In this document: positions 11,796 through 21,478 of the stretch, piece after piece
Layout of the letters: every line of letters starts with the position of its first letter
How positions within the stretch are numbered: position 1 is the stretch's first letter
Assembly (NCBI RefSeq): GCF_030538595.1
Contig: NZ_JAUNTS010000002.1
Coordinates: 186,001 to 250,000 of the forward strand
DNA: 64,000 nt
DNA from: Kocuria sp.
GTDB lineage: Bacteria; Actinomycetota; Actinomycetes; Actinomycetales; Micrococcaceae
Direction: 5' to 3'
Program-made: the position numbers and the translations under genes
The notes under the pieces: model-generated
Database searches by the model: none
Told to the model about the DNA's origin: nothing
The model's input: only the letters and a program-made list of their open reading frames with translations

Positions 11796-13415
11796 TCAGC
11801 GCTGAGCCAGTGCGCTCAACACGTCCAGGATCTGGGCAACGCCAGTTTCCCGGTCGGTCAGGCGCAAGCGCAGCACGGGGCGGCCGTGCTGCTCCAGCAC
11901 CTGGGCATCACCATCGGCCTGTGCGGAGATCAATTCACCAAAGGTGAAGGGGATCCCCGGGATCTCCAGATCGGTGTCCGACTCCGCGGTGATCTGCAGG
12001 AACACTCCCACACCCGGGCCGCCCTTGTGGAACTGGCCGGTGGAGTGCAGGAAGCGTGGCCCCCATCCAAACGTGGTGGGCCTACCTGTGATGGCAGCCA
12101 ACAGCGGGCGTGCATCCTCCAACTCGGTCCAGGTCAGACGATCAAAATAGGCCTGAACGGACACGTAGCCATCGGCGGGCAACTGGTCCAGCAGGGCAAC
12201 GACGGCGGAGGTCAAGTCCTGCGCACCGTCCAAAAGCTGCGCCGCACCCCTGATCTCCACCGATCCATCCACCAGCACCGCCGGGGTGGGCTCCGGCTTG
12301 TCCGCCAGGACCGCACGGGTGGCTGTCTTGGCAGACTCGACGTCGGGTTGATCAAAGGGATTGATCCCCAGCAGTTTGCCGGCCACTGCGGTGGCAACCT
12401 CCCACAGGAGCATCTGAGCACCCAGGGAACCGGCCACGGCCACGGCGTCGCCTTCCGGGACGGCGTCGGTGTCCGCAGGTACCAGGTAGGCAGCCAAGAC
12501 GTCCGAGGCCACCGGTGCAGCGAGCTCCGGTACGTCTTCAGCCACCACAACGGGAAGAATGCCTGTCCCGTCCTTGCCCGTGGATTCGGCAATCAACTGT
12601 TCTGCCCAGTCGGCAAAGCCCACAATGCCGGAGCCTTGATCCTGGATCAGCAGCTTGTTGCGCAGAGGAGACGTGCCACCCATGGCTGAACCCAACAGCA
12701 GGCCCAAGTTGTCATCGGCGTCCTCGCGCAGCACCTCAGCAGCTTCATCCACCTGATCCAACAACTCGTCCAGATCCACACCGGCCAGACCGGAGGGAAC
12801 CAAACCGAAGGCCGTCATGGCGGAGAACCGGCCACCCACGGTGGGGTCCGCTGTGAAGACAGCCCGGTATCCAGCCTCACGGGAGGCCTGGTCGAAGGGA
12901 GAACCCGGGTCAGTGACCACCACCATTCGGCTGGCCGCGTCAATCCCGGCTTCCGTGAAAGCCTTTTCAAAGGCACGACGCGCGGAATCGGTCTCCACCG
13001 TGGAACCGGACTTGGAGGAAATCACGGCTGCCGTTCGGGCAATGTCCTGATTCAGAGCAGCCTGGACCATGACCGGGTCGGTGGAGTCCAGGACGAACAG
13101 CTCAACCCCGGCCGTCTTGGTGATCACTTCCGGCGCCAGGGAGGAACCACCCATGCCTGCCAGCACAAACCGATCCACCCCCTGTGCTGCAAAGGACTCC
13201 CGCAGCTGGTTGATTTCAGCCACCAGCGGGCGGGAAACCTCAGCGGCATCCACCCAACCCAGACGCTTGGAGGATTCCTCTTCAGCGGCCTGACCCCACA
13301 TCGTGTGGTCCTTGGCAAAGAGCCGGGAAGCGAATTTCTCCTCAACCAACTGCGGCACGTGGCGGTCAGCGGCTTGGCTGGCAGCACCGGTGAGAATCAC
13401 GGATAGGGAACTCAT
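11796..13415 (-). CDS. pgi: Glucose-6-phosphate isomerase
   Basis: Interconverts glucose-6-phosphate and fructose-6-phosphate; 539 residues. It belongs to the divergent actinobacterial Pgi type found inside tal/zwf clusters rather than the classical E. coli type. The SIS sugar-isomerase domain shows VLAGMGGSSLAPEVITK and the phosphate-binding VISSKSGSTVETD; GGRFSAMTAFGLVP follows. The ATG at 13415 is chosen because AGAGAGGA lies 5 bases upstream and gives MSSLSVILTG; 12 extra residues would be added by the farthest in-frame start. Placed between tal and zwf on the same strand, it connects the non-oxidative and oxidative branches. Confidence 0.9.
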   Translation of the reverse strand: MSSLSVILTGAASQAADRHVPQLVEEKFASRLFAKDHTMWGQAAEEESSKRLGWVDAAEVSRPLVAEINQLRESFAAQGVDRFVLAGMGGSSLAPEVITKTAGVELFVLDSTDPVMVQAALNQDIARTAAVISSKSGSTVETDSARRAFEKAFTEAGIDAASRMVVVTDPGSPFDQASREAGYRAVFTADPTVGGRFSAMTAFGLVPSGLAGVDLDELLDQVDEAAEVLREDADDNLGLLLGSAMGGTSPLRNKLLIQDQGSGIVGFADWAEQLIAESTGKDGTGILPVVVAEDVPELAAPVASDVLAAYLVPADTDAVPEGDAVAVAGSLGAQMLLWEVATAVAGKLLGINPFDQPDVESAKTATRAVLADKPEPTPAVLVDGSVEIRGAAQLLDGAQDLTSAVVALLDQLPADGYVSVQAYFDRLTWTELEDARPLLAAITGRPTTFGWGPRFLHSTGQFHKGGPGVGVFLQITAESDTDLEIPGIPFTFGELISAQADGDAQVLEQHGRPVLRLRLTDRETGVAQILDVLSALAQR

Positions 13416-13514
13416 GACGTCCTCTCTCAAGCGCCTCATGGCGCTCACCAATCGTGTTGAACTGCGGTGTAATTCGTGGGTGAACCTGCTGTGTGGTGAT
13501 CCTGTGCTGACGCG

Positions 13515-14624
13515 TCAGGCGCGGGCCTGATCCAGTGCGTTCTGAACTGTGTCCAGCAGCTCAGCCCAGGACGCCTCAAACTTCTCCACACCCTCGGACT
13601 CCAACGCAGACACAACATCGTTGTAGTCGATGCCAAGATCAGCCAGTTGGTCCAGCAGTGCGTTGGACTCCTCATAGGTGCCCGTGATGGTGTCGCCGGT
13701 GATCTGGGATTCAGCTGCCGTGGCTTCCAGGGTCTTCTCCGGCATGGTGTTCACCGTGTTGGGGGCCACCAGCCCGTCCACGTACAGCGTGGCGGGCAGT
13801 GCGGGGTCCTTGGTTCCCGTGGAAGCCCACAACGGACGCTGCCGGTTGGCTCCCGCGGATTCCAGGCGCTTCCAGCGTTCCGTGCTGATGGAGTCCTCAT
13901 AGACCTGGTACGCCAAACGCGCATTGGCCAAGCCGGCCTTGGATTTCAGGGCCAGAGCCTCTTCCGTACCAATGGCATCCAGTTTTTGGTCCACGGCGGA
14001 ATCCACCCGGGAGACAAAAAAGGAAGCCACGGAGTGGATGGTGGACAGATCCCGCCCGTTCTCCAGCGCTTTCTCCAGCCCGGACATGTAGGCGTTGATC
14101 ACCGCCCGGTAGCGTTCCAAGGAGAAGATCAGCGTGACGTTCACGGAAACGCCCTCCGCCAGGGTTTCTGCAATGGAGGGAAGTCCGGCCTCCGTGGCGG
14201 GAATCTTGATCAGGACGTTGTCCCGGTCAATGGTGTCCGCCAGGCGCCTGGCCATGGCTGCCGTTGCCTCCGGGTCATTGGCCAACCGCGGGTCAACTTC
14301 AATGGAGACTCGGCCGTCCTTGCCCTGCGTTGCCTCAGCAATGGGAGCAAAAATATCGCAGGCATCCCGGACATCGTCCGTGGTGATGGTGAACACGGCT
14401 TCATCCACATCAGCACCGGCAGCGGCCAATTCCTGGACCTGAGCTGCGTAAGCCGCACCGTTGGAGAGGGCACCGGCAAAGATGGTGGGGTTGGTGGTCA
14501 CCCCCACCACATCCTTGGAATCAATCAGGTCTTGGAGATTCCCTGAAGTCAGACGCTCGCGGGAGAGATCATCCAGCCAGATGGAAACTCCGGCATCGGA
14601 GAGCTTCTTGGTTGAGGCAGTCAT
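13515..14624 (-). CDS. tal: Transaldolase
   Basis: Transfers a dihydroxyacetone unit between sedoheptulose-7-phosphate and glyceraldehyde-3-phosphate; 369 residues, the length of actinobacterial transaldolases. N-terminal signature [17 protein letters not shown]; catalytic Schiff-base Lys140 in [36 protein letters not shown]; and [15 protein letters not shown]. Starts 45 bp after tkt ends and ends 99 bp before pgi starts. Confidence 0.97.
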   Translation of the reverse strand: MTASTKKLSDAGVSIWLDDLSRERLTSGNLQDLIDSKDVVGVTTNPTIFAGALSNGAAYAAQVQELAAAGADVDEAVFTITTDDVRDACDIFAPIAEATQGKDGRVSIEVDPRLANDPEATAAMARRLADTIDRDNVLIKIPATEAGLPSIAETLAEGVSVNVTLIFSLERYRAVINAYMSGLEKALENGRDLSTIHSVASFFVSRVDSAVDQKLDAIGTEEALALKSKAGLANARLAYQVYEDSISTERWKRLESAGANRQRPLWASTGTKDPALPATLYVDGLVAPNTVNTMPEKTLEATAAESQITGDTITGTYEESNALLDQLADLGIDYNDVVSALESEGVEKFEASWAELLDTVQNALDQARA

Positions 14625-14669
14625 GCTGCGTTCCTAACGTTGTTGACGGGTTGGTGAAGGGACCGCGGC

Positions 14670-16802
14670 TCAGCGCTTGGCTGCGGCCACGGCATCAAGG
14701 GACTCGTGGGCCTTGGCCACCACGTTGGCGGCGGTGATGCCGAACTCTTCGTAGAGCTTTTCGTACGCGGCAGAATCGCCAAAGTGCTCCAGGGAAACGG
14801 CCCGTCCGTAGGAACCCAGCAGGTCATTCCAGGACATGGCAATACCTGCCTCCACGCTCACGCGCGCCTGGACGGTTGAGGGCAGTACGGATTCCCGATA
14901 TTCAGCGTCCTGGGCATCAAACCATTCGCGGCACGGCATGGAAACCACTCGCGCCTTGATGCCCTCAGCGGCCAAGGTTTCGCGGGCCTCCACGGCCAGC
15001 TGCACTTCCGAACCGGTGCCGATCAACACGACGTCGGGCGTGCCCTCCGTGTCCGCCAGAATGTAACCGCCCTTGGCCACACCTTCTGCGGAGGCGAACT
15101 TTTGGCCGTCGCCCTCCATTCCTTCGCGCAGGAACGTGGGGATGTTTTGCCGTGTCAGGGCAAGACCTGCGGGGCGGTCATGCTGTTCCAGAATGGTTCG
15201 CCACGCCACGGAGACCTCGTTGGCGTCAGCCGGCCGCACAACGTCCAACCCCGGGATGGCGCGCAGTGATGACAGCTGCTCCACCGGCTGGTGGGTGGGG
15301 CCGTCCTCGCCCAGGCCAATGGAATCGTGGGTCCACACGTAAATGGAGGGCACCTTCATCAAGGACCCCAGGCGCACGGCAGGGCGCTGGTAATCGGAGA
15401 AGATCAGGAACGTGCCGGAGAACGCCCGAGTCTGAGTGGACATGGTGATGCCGTTGACGATGGCAGCGGCGGCATGTTCACGGATACCGAAATGCAGAAC
15501 CCGCCCGTACGGACTACCCGTCCACTTGGCGGTGGAATGTTCGGCGGGGATGAAGGAGTCGGCGGATTCAATGGTGGTGTTGTTGGAACCGGCCAGATCA
15601 GCAGAACCGCCCCACAGCTCCGGGAAGGTGTCTGCAATGGCATTGATGACCTTGCCGGAGGCCGAACGCGTTGCCATGTCCTTACCCGGTTCAAACTCCG
15701 GGAAAGCATCGGCATAACCCTGGGGGAGTTGTTCGTCGCGCAGACGGTCGTAGAGCTTGGCGCCCTCCTGATTGGCTTCACGCCATGCCTGGAAGGACTC
15801 TTCCCACGCCTTACGATCCTCTGCGCCACGGGTGAGTAGTTCGCGGGTGTGCGCCAAGACGTCGTCGTCAATCACAAAGTGCTGTTCGGGATCAAAGCCG
15901 AGCACTTCCTTGGTGGCTGCCAGTTCCTCAGCACCCAGTTTGGAGCCGTGGATCCCACCGGTGTTCTGCTTGTTCGGAGCCGGCCAACCGATGATGGTGC
16001 GCAGGCAAATCAGGGATGGCTTGGAGGTCTCCGCCTCCGCGTTCTTGATGGCATCAAACAGGGCCTGAACGTCCTCCACGTATTCGCTGCCGTCATCATG
16101 CTGACCGCCCTTGGTCCAGTCCACGGTCTGGACCTGCCAGCCGTAGGCCTCGTAGCGCTTGGCAACGTCCTCCGTGAACGCCACGTCAGTGTCGTCCTCG
16201 ATGGAGATCTGGTTCTGGTCGTAGATGACCACCAGATTGCCCAGTTCCTGATGTCCCGCCAACGACGACGCCTCCGAGGTCACGCCTTCTTGGAGGTCAC
16301 CGTCGGAAGCGATGACGTAGATGTGATGATCGAACGGGGACTGGCCCGGGGCGGCGTCGGCGTCAAAGAGACCGCGGGTGTAACGCTGCCCGTAGGCAAA
16401 GCCCACGGCGGAGGCCAGGCCCTGGCCCAACGGGCCGGTGGTGATTTCCACGCCCTTGGTGTGACGGTATTCAGGGTGGCCGGGAGTCTTGGAACCCCAC
16501 GTGCGCAAGGACTCGATGTCCTCCATCTCCAGACCGAAACCGCCCAGGAACAACTGCAGGTAGAGCGTCAGGGAGGTGTGGCCCGGGGAGAGGATGAAGC
16601 GATCCCGGCCGGTCCAGCGATCATCTGAAGGATCGTGGCGCATGACCTTCTGAAACAGCAGATACGCGGCAGGAGCCAAGCTCATGGCCGTGCCAGGGTG
16701 ACCGGAGCCCACCTTTTCCACGGCATCGGCGGCCAGAACTCGCACGGTGTCAACCGCGCGTCGATCCAGATCGGTCCAGGTGAGCTGTTCAGTCTGAGGC
16801 AC
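14670..16802 (-). CDS. tkt: Transketolase
   Basis: Thiamine-diphosphate enzyme moving two-carbon units in the non-oxidative pentose-phosphate pathway; 710 residues. N-terminal LAADAVEKVGSGHPGTAMSL, thiamine-diphosphate motif beginning ASDGDLQEGVTSEASSLAGH and ending in VVIYDQN, then the pyrimidine-binding part with HFGIREHAAAAIVNGI and GLGEDGPTHQPVEQL, and the C-terminal domain. GTG start with GGAAAGGA about 10 bases upstream. First gene of the minus-strand operon tkt-tal-pgi-zwf-opcA; its promoter should lie in the region shared with ctaB. Confidence 0.98.
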   Translation of the reverse strand: MPQTEQLTWTDLDRRAVDTVRVLAADAVEKVGSGHPGTAMSLAPAAYLLFQKVMRHDPSDDRWTGRDRFILSPGHTSLTLYLQLFLGGFGLEMEDIESLRTWGSKTPGHPEYRHTKGVEITTGPLGQGLASAVGFAYGQRYTRGLFDADAAPGQSPFDHHIYVIASDGDLQEGVTSEASSLAGHQELGNLVVIYDQNQISIEDDTDVAFTEDVAKRYEAYGWQVQTVDWTKGGQHDDGSEYVEDVQALFDAIKNAEAETSKPSLICLRTIIGWPAPNKQNTGGIHGSKLGAEELAATKEVLGFDPEQHFVIDDDVLAHTRELLTRGAEDRKAWEESFQAWREANQEGAKLYDRLRDEQLPQGYADAFPEFEPGKDMATRSASGKVINAIADTFPELWGGSADLAGSNNTTIESADSFIPAEHSTAKWTGSPYGRVLHFGIREHAAAAIVNGITMSTQTRAFSGTFLIFSDYQRPAVRLGSLMKVPSIYVWTHDSIGLGEDGPTHQPVEQLSSLRAIPGLDVVRPADANEVSVAWRTILEQHDRPAGLALTRQNIPTFLREGMEGDGQKFASAEGVAKGGYILADTEGTPDVVLIGTGSEVQLAVEARETLAAEGIKARVVSMPCREWFDAQDAEYRESVLPSTVQARVSVEAGIAMSWNDLLGSYGRAVSLEHFGDSAAYEKLYEEFGITAANVVAKAHESLDAVAAAKR

Positions 16803-17418
16803 GAGAACGCTGTCCTTTCCATAAGACGGCTAGCTGTTGGCGTCTGCGGACCGTGGTTGAGATCCCAGGGCAGGGCACGCGTGGTCCGATGGCGCTGTTC
16901 CAGATCAGCCTAAGTCACCGTGCAGCTCAGCAGTATTTGGCTACGGAGGGTTTCTGCGGATTGCGCGTGCGGCATAACTTGCGTGTGAATCAACACACCC
17001 GCGTTTCAACTCACGCCAGTCAGCAACCACAACGACGACGCCGCACCCTGCGCCCGTCGTCGCGATTCCGCCTGCGGTGTGCATTCGCCCTCCTGCGGTA
17101 CGCAAAAGACCAAGAACCGCCTCAATCCGTGGCGATTTGCGTACCAACTCAGCCCAGCCGCCTCAACCACACGTTGCACTACCACCTGGAACCCAGGATG
17201 CCGCCGGGAATGGGTGAGACACGTTAGACTGAGCGGAAATCTACTGTGCCCAGGCAGGCGTTCACACCGGCTCCTGCACGCGCCCGTACCAACATCACAC
17301 GTCCTGACCAACGTCGTGCTCCGCCAACTGTGAGCTGAATCGGGTTCGTGTGTGATTGGCACGGCCGCTCGGACACGGTGAATGCAGCACGTCATCAACG
17401 TCAGGGAGAGCGAAACTC
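16803..17418. promoter_or_regulatory. Divergent tkt/ctaB intergenic region
   Basis: 616 bp without a credible gene. The half next to tkt is AT-richer around 16965-17020 and probably holds the tkt promoter. The middle (about 17050-17195) carries one copy of a dispersed repeat found again at 48.7-48.9 kb. TTAGACTGAG near 17225-17234 is a candidate -10 region reading toward ctaB. Confidence 0.45.
17052..17194. repeat. Dispersed intergenic repeat, copy 1
   Basis: About 140 bp closely matching 48703-48885. The best part, 17071-17163, differs from the other copy at about 13 of 93 positions, and a second block CCACACGTTGCACTACCACC (17167-17186) matches CCACATGTCGCACTTTCACC downstream of the other copy. 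Inside is a conserved 10-bp inverted repeat, GGTACGCAAA (17097-17106) and TTTGCGTACC (17136-17145), enclosing 29 bases. No protein frame is shared. It could be a binding site for a chromosomal protein, a structured RNA or a small non-autonomous element. Confidence 0.7.
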
Positions 17419-18393
17419 GTGAGCTCAACGCACGCATCGGAGCAAGCCGTGATACCCGTATCCGGCAGCAACCGACGCACTGCGCCCGGCGCCAAAACGC
17501 CCCTGACGGTACGGGTGCGCGCCTACCTGCAACTGATGAAGTTGCGCATTGTGGAGTTGCTGCTGATTGCCACGGTGCCCACCATGATTTTTGCCCAGCA
17601 GGGCATGCCCAGTTTTTGGTTGATCCTCAACACGCTGATCGGCGGCACCCTGTCGGCCGGGGCGGCCGGTGCGTTCAATTCCTACATTGACCGAGAATCT
17701 GACCGCGTGATGAAGCGGACCTCCAAGCGTCCCCTGGTGACCCGCGTGGTGGGGGACCGTGAGGCACTGATCTTCGCGTGGATCGTGGCCGTGGTCTCCG
17801 TGGTCTGGTTCCAGATGTTCGTCAACACCTTGGCGGCAGCGCTCACGGCCGTGGCCATTTTCCTGTACGCCGTGTTCTACTCGATCATCCTCAAACGCCG
17901 TACTTCCCAGAACATTGTGTGGGGTGGTGTGGCCGGGTGCATGCCGGTGTTGATCGCGTGGGCCGCGGTGACCGGCACTGTGCAGTGGCCCGCTGTGGTG
18001 CTGTTTGCCGTGGTGTTCTTGTGGACGCCACCGCACTACTGGCCACTGTCCATGAAATATGCCGAGGACTATTCGCGCGCGGGCATTCCCATGCTGGGTG
18101 CCATCTCTCCGGCCGGGAAAGTGGCATCCCAGGTGGTCCTTTACGGCTGGGCCACCGCCATCTGTTCATTGTTGCTGGTTCCGGTGGGTGGAGCCGGGTG
18201 GCTCTACGCCACGGTCTCCCTGGCAGCCGGTGCCTGGTTTGTCTACGAATGCCACCGCCTGTTGCGCCTGGCCAACGCCGGAGAGCCCACTGACAAGCAA
18301 GCCATGCGAGTGTTTCACGGCTCCATCACCTATCTCACGCTGGTCTTTGTGGCCGTGGCCGTGGACCCCTTCATCGGCGGGCCCATTCTGTGA
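17419..18393 (+). CDS. ctaB: Protoheme IX farnesyltransferase (heme O synthase)
   Basis: UbiA-superfamily membrane prenyltransferase that adds a farnesyl group to heme b to make heme O for cytochrome aa3; 324 residues with about nine hydrophobic segments. First Asp-rich motif region [20 protein letters not shown], second conserved loop [20 protein letters not shown]. The GTG at 17419 is chosen because AGGGAGAG lies 9-10 bases upstream; an earlier in-frame start at 17356 has no such site. Divergent from tkt, a classic actinobacterial pairing. Works with ctaA (21.5 kb) and SURF1 (38.9 kb). Confidence 0.96.
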   Translation: MSSTHASEQAVIPVSGSNRRTAPGAKTPLTVRVRAYLQLMKLRIVELLLIATVPTMIFAQQGMPSFWLILNTLIGGTLSAGAAGAFNSYIDRESDRVMKRTSKRPLVTRVVGDREALIFAWIVAVVSVVWFQMFVNTLAAALTAVAIFLYAVFYSIILKRRTSQNIVWGGVAGCMPVLIAWAAVTGTVQWPAVVLFAVVFLWTPPHYWPLSMKYAEDYSRAGIPMLGAISPAGKVASQVVLYGWATAICSLLLVPVGGAGWLYATVSLAAGAWFVYECHRLLRLANAGEPTDKQAMRVFHGSITYLTLVFVAVAVDPFIGGPIL

Positions 18394-18452
18394 GTGCCGT
18401 TGACGTCTCACCGTGCTGAGAGACCAGCACCTTTCCTGAGAGACTGGCCAAC

Positions 18453-19358
18453 ATGCTGAGTATGCGGTTCTCCGGTGTGGTGGCCTATCCCGTCACACCC
18501 TTTGCCCCCGGCGGGGTGATTGACCACACGGCCTTTGCCACGCAAATTTCCACCCTGGCTGAATCCGGTGTTGATGCCATCAGCGTGCTGGGCACGGCGG
18601 GATCTTTTGCGTATCTCACACAGGAGGAACGCGGCAGTGTGCTGCGCACGGCTGTGGAGGCTGCCAGCGGTTCTGGTGTTCCCGTGGGGGTGGGAATTTC
18701 CGCCCTGACCACGCAGCAGGTCTTGGAACTGGCCTGGGACGCAGAAAACGCCGGTGCTGACGGGTTGGTGGTCAACCCGCTTTCCTACGTTGCGTTGCGT
18801 TCTCCGGAGATTGCAGATCAGGTGGAGACCGTGGCTTCCTCCGTGAGTTTGCCCATGTGCCTGGACAACAATCCAGCCACCACCGGCTTTGTCTACCCCG
18901 TGGATCTGGCCGCTGAACTCACGCAGTTGGACAATGTGGTGGCCTTCAAGGACACCGCGGATTCACCGCGTGCGTTGCAGAACCGTCGGCACCTCTTTGA
19001 CCGGTTGTGCGATCCCGGAACCACTTTTGCCGTGGCCAGTCCCCAACTCATTCTTGACGACGCCGATGCCTCCATTGCCTGGCACACCGGCCTGGCCGCG
19101 GCTCTTCCGCGCGAGTTCGCAGCTTTCCGCGCTGCGGCAGAGTCAGGGGACCGAGAAGTGGTGACTCGGTGGCAGGAAGCCCTGACACCTTTGATCGAGG
19201 TGCTGCGCTGGGAACGGCCGTTGAGTTCGATCTACGCCCTCAATGATGTGTGCGGCGTACACACCGCTGCCCCGCGGCGTCCCATCCATCCGGTGACCTC
19301 ACAGAGCCGGGAGAGAATCGCGGAGGCGGTCCAGGTGGTCCGCCGGGCCCTTCACTGA
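18453..19358 (+). CDS. Dihydrodipicolinate synthase/N-acetylneuraminate lyase family protein, atypical active site
   Basis: (beta/alpha)8 class I aldolase of the DapA superfamily, 301 residues. The Schiff-base Lys is kept (VVAFKDTADSPRAL). The position of the catalytic Tyr of DapA (LYNVPSRTG in E. coli) reads LDNNPATTG here, so Tyr is replaced by Asp, and the GTTGES loop reads GTAGSF. It is therefore unlikely to be the lysine-pathway DapA; a different 2-keto acid aldolase or a non-classical role is more plausible. Lies 59 bp after ctaB and before an ABC exporter; that context gives no clear substrate. Start is ATG 18453, or ATG 18462. Confidence 0.8.
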   Translation: MLSMRFSGVVAYPVTPFAPGGVIDHTAFATQISTLAESGVDAISVLGTAGSFAYLTQEERGSVLRTAVEAASGSGVPVGVGISALTTQQVLELAWDAENAGADGLVVNPLSYVALRSPEIADQVETVASSVSLPMCLDNNPATTGFVYPVDLAAELTQLDNVVAFKDTADSPRALQNRRHLFDRLCDPGTTFAVASPQLILDDADASIAWHTGLAAALPREFAAFRAAAESGDREVVTRWQEALTPLIEVLRWERPLSSIYALNDVCGVHTAAPRRPIHPVTSQSRERIAEAVQVVRRALH

Positions 19359-19377
19359 GGATGTGCCACGGAGTCTC

Positions 19378-19383
19378 TACACT
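19378..19383 (+). promoter_or_regulatory. Candidate -10 box of a leaderless ABC exporter mRNA
   Basis: TACACT is followed by exactly 6 bases and then GTG 19390. No Shine-Dalgarno sequence is present, matching the spacing seen at other probable leaderless starts in this window. Confidence 0.45.
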
Positions 19384-19389
19384 GGGCCC

Positions 19390-20496
19390 GTGCCCCAAGA
19401 CCCTTCCACTGAGACTTCCGTGTCCGCAACGCAGCGCAGTGTTCCCCCCACAACGCCGATCACAGACTCGACCGGGCCATCAAACGCTGAGTCCGTGACT
19501 GATGCGGCTACTGACACCGCAGCTGGTCACCCACCGGAGGCAGCTCTGTCCGTGCGGAATCTGCGCATGGAGTTCAAAGTGGCCGTGGGACGTGGACACC
19601 ACAGTGTCCAGGCCGTCAACGGTTTGAGTTTTGCCGCGGCGCGCGGAGAAGTCACGGCGCTGCTCGGTCCCAATGGTGCGGGCAAGACCACCACCTTGGA
19701 ATGTGCGCAAGGGCTGTTGAAACCCACCGGGGGCAGCGTTGAACTGTTGGGACACAATCCGTGGAACGCTGGACCCGAGCTGCGCGCCCGGGCGGGCGTC
19801 ATGCTGCAAGACGGCGGCTTGCCCCAGTCCGCACGGCCGGGGGAGTTTCTGAAACACATCAGTTCCATGTACCGCCACCCGGCGGACATGGCGGAACTGA
19901 TTGAGCTTCTGGGCATTGCGGCTTTCCAGAAAACACCCCTGCGCCGCCTGTCCGGTGGGCAGAAGCAACGGGTGGCCCTTGCCGCAGCACTGGCGGGTGA
20001 TCCGGAGATCGTGTTCCTGGATGAACCATCTGCGGGGCTGGACCCGCAATCCCGTGCGGTGGTTTTCGATTTGATCACCACCCTCAAAGAACGCGGCACG
20101 GCTGTTGTATTGACCACGCACCTGTTGGACGATGCCCAACGGCTGGCCGATCACGTGGTGATTGTGGATCGCGGCACCGTTCGCAAATCTGGCACGGTGG
20201 CAGAGCTCATCGCGGGGGAGGACAATCCGGGCACCTTGCGCTTGGGCCTCACGCAGCGTCAGCGCGCACGGTGGCGGGAGGCGCCGCCGTCGTTTGTGGG
20301 CAGGGCTCACACCCTGGGACTGAGCGTGGAACACGGGTCCGACGGCGTGAGCGTGACCGGTGCGTTTGGACCGGAACTGCTGCAGGAGGTGGCTGCTTGG
20401 TTGGCCGCCAGCGCGGAGTTGCCCACCTCCATGACGTTGCAACCGCGGACCCTGGAAGACGTATTTTTGGCCGTTGCCGGACGGGAGATCCGATGA
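19390..20496 (+). CDS. ABC transporter ATP-binding protein (ABC-2 exporter)
   Basis: ATPase of a two-gene ABC-2 type exporter, about 368 residues. The first ~50 residues are Thr/Pro-rich and unlike the family. Walker A VTALLGPNGAGKTTTLE, signature LRRLSGGQKQRVALA, Walker B EIVFLDEPSAGLDPQS, switch His in VVLTTHLLDDAQRL. GTG 19390 is preferred because it sits behind a -10-like box; a start slightly upstream (19363) is possible. The stop overlaps the permease start (ATGA). The pair precedes ctaA here as in other actinobacteria (compare Rv1458c-Rv1457c-Rv1456c of M. tuberculosis); the substrate is not known. Confidence 0.9.
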   Translation: MPQDPSTETSVSATQRSVPPTTPITDSTGPSNAESVTDAATDTAAGHPPEAALSVRNLRMEFKVAVGRGHHSVQAVNGLSFAAARGEVTALLGPNGAGKTTTLECAQGLLKPTGGSVELLGHNPWNAGPELRARAGVMLQDGGLPQSARPGEFLKHISSMYRHPADMAELIELLGIAAFQKTPLRRLSGGQKQRVALAAALAGDPEIVFLDEPSAGLDPQSRAVVFDLITTLKERGTAVVLTTHLLDDAQRLADHVVIVDRGTVRKSGTVAELIAGEDNPGTLRLGLTQRQRARWREAPPSFVGRAHTLGLSVEHGSDGVSVTGAFGPELLQEVAAWLAASAELPTSMTLQPRTLEDVFLAVAGREIR

Positions 20497-21308
20497 ATGC
20501 AACAACTCCGCTGCCCCCGCGCCGTGATGACCGCTCGGTGGCTCCCGCGGGTCCACATGCCGCGCCCATGTGGCGGCGGGTGTTGAGTCAAACCCGGTAT
20601 GAGGCTTTGACCATGTTGCGCAATGGCGAGCAACTGCTGTTGCTGGTCATCCTGCCGGTCATCGCCCTGATCGCCTTGGTGCGCATGGATTTGCTGGATG
20701 CTGTGCTGCCCGCTGGGGTGTCGCGGATCGACTATGCGGTGGCTGGTGTGCTGGCCCTGGGGGTGATGTCCAATGCCTTCTCCGGACAGGGCATTCAGAC
20801 CGGTTTTGACCGGCGCTATGGTGTGCTGCGCCAGTTGGCCACCACCCCTTTGGGGCGCGGCGGTCTGATCGCCGGGAAACTCGGAGCCATCCTCATGGTC
20901 TTGGCCGCCCAGTGTGTGTTGATTCTGGGGGTGGCCCTGGCCTTGGGATGGCAGCCGCACCTGAGTTCCGCCCTGGCCACTGTCCTCTTTCTCCTGCTGG
21001 GTGCCGTGGCCTTCACCGGCTTGGGGCTGCTGGCCGCAGGCACCATGCGTGCGGAAGCCACACTGGCCGTGGTCAATCTGCTCTGGGTGCTGCTGGCCGT
21101 GGCCGGGGGGACACTTGCACCGGCCAGCGCCTTCCCTGACTGGGTTGCACCCCTGGTGGCCCTGCTGCCATCAGCCGCCCTGGCGGACGGGTTGCGCAGC
21201 GCCATGGTGCCGGGGGCACCCGGCACGCTGATAGGTCCCGCGCTGATTCTGCTGCTGTGGGCTGTGGGTGCATGGTTGGCCACGGCCCGTTGGTTTCGGT
21301 GGAGCTGA
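20493..21308 (+). CDS. ABC-2 type transporter permease
   Basis: Integral membrane partner of the preceding ATPase, 271 residues with a ~25-residue cytoplasmic N-terminus and six hydrophobic segments. The conserved GVLALGVMSNAFSGQGIQTGF and RYGVLRQLATTPLGRGGL fit the daunorubicin-resistance/ABC2_membrane family; the last segments are LLGAVAFTGLGLLAAG and LLWVLLAVAGGTLAP. ATG start overlaps the ATPase stop by 4 bp. Followed by ctaA, so a link to heme or respiratory-chain biogenesis is an inference from position only. Confidence 0.9.
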   Translation: MNATTPLPPRRDDRSVAPAGPHAAPMWRRVLSQTRYEALTMLRNGEQLLLLVILPVIALIALVRMDLLDAVLPAGVSRIDYAVAGVLALGVMSNAFSGQGIQTGFDRRYGVLRQLATTPLGRGGLIAGKLGAILMVLAAQCVLILGVALALGWQPHLSSALATVLFLLLGAVAFTGLGLLAAGTMRAEATLAVVNLLWVLLAVAGGTLAPASAFPDWVAPLVALLPSAALADGLRSAMVPGAPGTLIGPALILLLWAVGAWLATARWFRWS

Positions 21309-21478
21309 GGTCAGCCGGGCGGCCTCACGGGGTCTTGCCGCAGACGTCCATAACGGGTTGCTTCACCGAGCGCCCGCCCGGACTGCAAACCTCGGGGTGC
21401 CAACCCCGGGGCGCCACACGGGAAGGTAGACTGAATCGGCCCCGTGAACCGCTATTCGCTTTTGAGGAAGTGTCCTTT

